From the NCBI GenBank assembly GCA_958346165.1, contig CATVQO010000085.1:1-6332 (forward strand): a stretch of 6,332 nt of DNA, read 5' to 3'. The DNA is from an uncultured Collinsella sp. Lineage in GTDB: Bacteria > Actinomycetota > Coriobacteriia > Coriobacteriales > Coriobacteriaceae. The notes under the pieces were generated by a model that made no database searches, was not told where the DNA came from, and saw only the letters and a program-made list of their open reading frames with translations. The stretch's first letter is position 1. Each line of letters opens with the position of its first letter. The translations under genes were made by a program, and so were the position numbers. Of this stretch, positions 6,139 through 6,332 are shown one piece after another.

Positions 6139-6332
6139 CTAGCAGATGACCCGCTTGTGTTCCTCGATGGCGACACGGTCCTCGGCGGAGATGCCCGGCT
6201 CGCACACCACGGCGTCCAGGCTGTCCAGGCGGCAGAAGGTGTAGAAGTCGCGCCTGCCAATCTTGCTGGAATCGGCGATCAGATAGCGCGAGTCGGCCTT
6301 GCTAAAGGCGAGCTGCTGGATGCGGCCCTCTT
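6139..6332 (-). CDS. DeoR-family transcriptional regulator, C-terminal part (5' part beyond window)
   Basis: Only the last 63 residues are visible, read on the minus strand from the right edge to a TAG stop at 6139-6141. KADSRYLIADSSKIGRRDF followed by LDSLDAVVCEPGIS matches the end of the DeoR C-terminal sensor domain, where the (A)DSSKxG segment helps form the phosphosugar-binding site. The N-terminal helix-turn-helix lies outside the window. DeoR-family proteins usually respond to phosphorylated sugars, and the lactose operons of lactococci use one (LacR). A link to galactose or tagatose phosphate metabolism is therefore conceivable, but the visible part cannot show it. It is convergent with fic and high in GC, like lacEG. 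Confidence 0.85.
   Translation of the reverse strand, partial: EGRIQQLAFSKADSRYLIADSSKIGRRDFYTFCRLDSLDAVVCEPGISAEDRVAIEEHKRVIC

Overview
The window looks like chromosomal DNA of a high-GC gut actinobacterium of the Coriobacteriia, most likely Collinsella or a close relative. This rests on GC-rich third codon positions, purine-rich ribosome binding sites a few bases before starts, and a Gram-positive style lactose PTS in a high-GC genome. The genus is an inference; no rRNA or other marker gene is present.

Layout, left to right. (1) 1-878, minus strand: a LacI-family repressor whose C-terminus lies beyond the left edge. (2) 879-1153: a divergent regulatory region with a perfect 24-bp palindromic operator (1029-1052), an extra half-site 23 bp upstream, another half-site over the likely repressor promoter, and a small leader hairpin. 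(3) 1154-4429, plus strand: a two-gene operon of lacE (lactose PTS EIICB) and lacG (6-phospho-beta-galactosidase), separated by a 75-nt gap with a hairpin and closed by a clear intrinsic terminator (4453-4501). (4) 4502-4797: no gene, but rich in structure. Two related long hairpin repeats 80 nt apart are followed by a nearly perfect 32-bp inverted repeat whose centre holds an extended -10 promoter. (5) 4798-6030, plus strand: a Fic-family protein with an N-terminal inhibitory motif, a complete Fic motif and a C-terminal winged helix, in visibly AT-richer DNA than its neighbours. (6) 6139-6332, minus strand: the C-terminal end of a DeoR-family regulator, convergent with fic.

How they work together. 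LacE imports lactose (or a related beta-galactoside) and phosphorylates it on the galactose unit. LacG splits the product into galactose 6-phosphate and glucose or another aglycone. The divergent LacI protein very probably controls the operon through the palindrome. EIIA (LacF) and the tagatose 6-phosphate genes are absent from the window, so the system depends on genes elsewhere. The fic gene appears to be a separate cassette, probably self-regulated by its own winged helix through the repeated TTTCGGTATCA sites that surround its promoter. The most unusual parts of the window are the fic promoter architecture and the hairpin repeat pair next to it.
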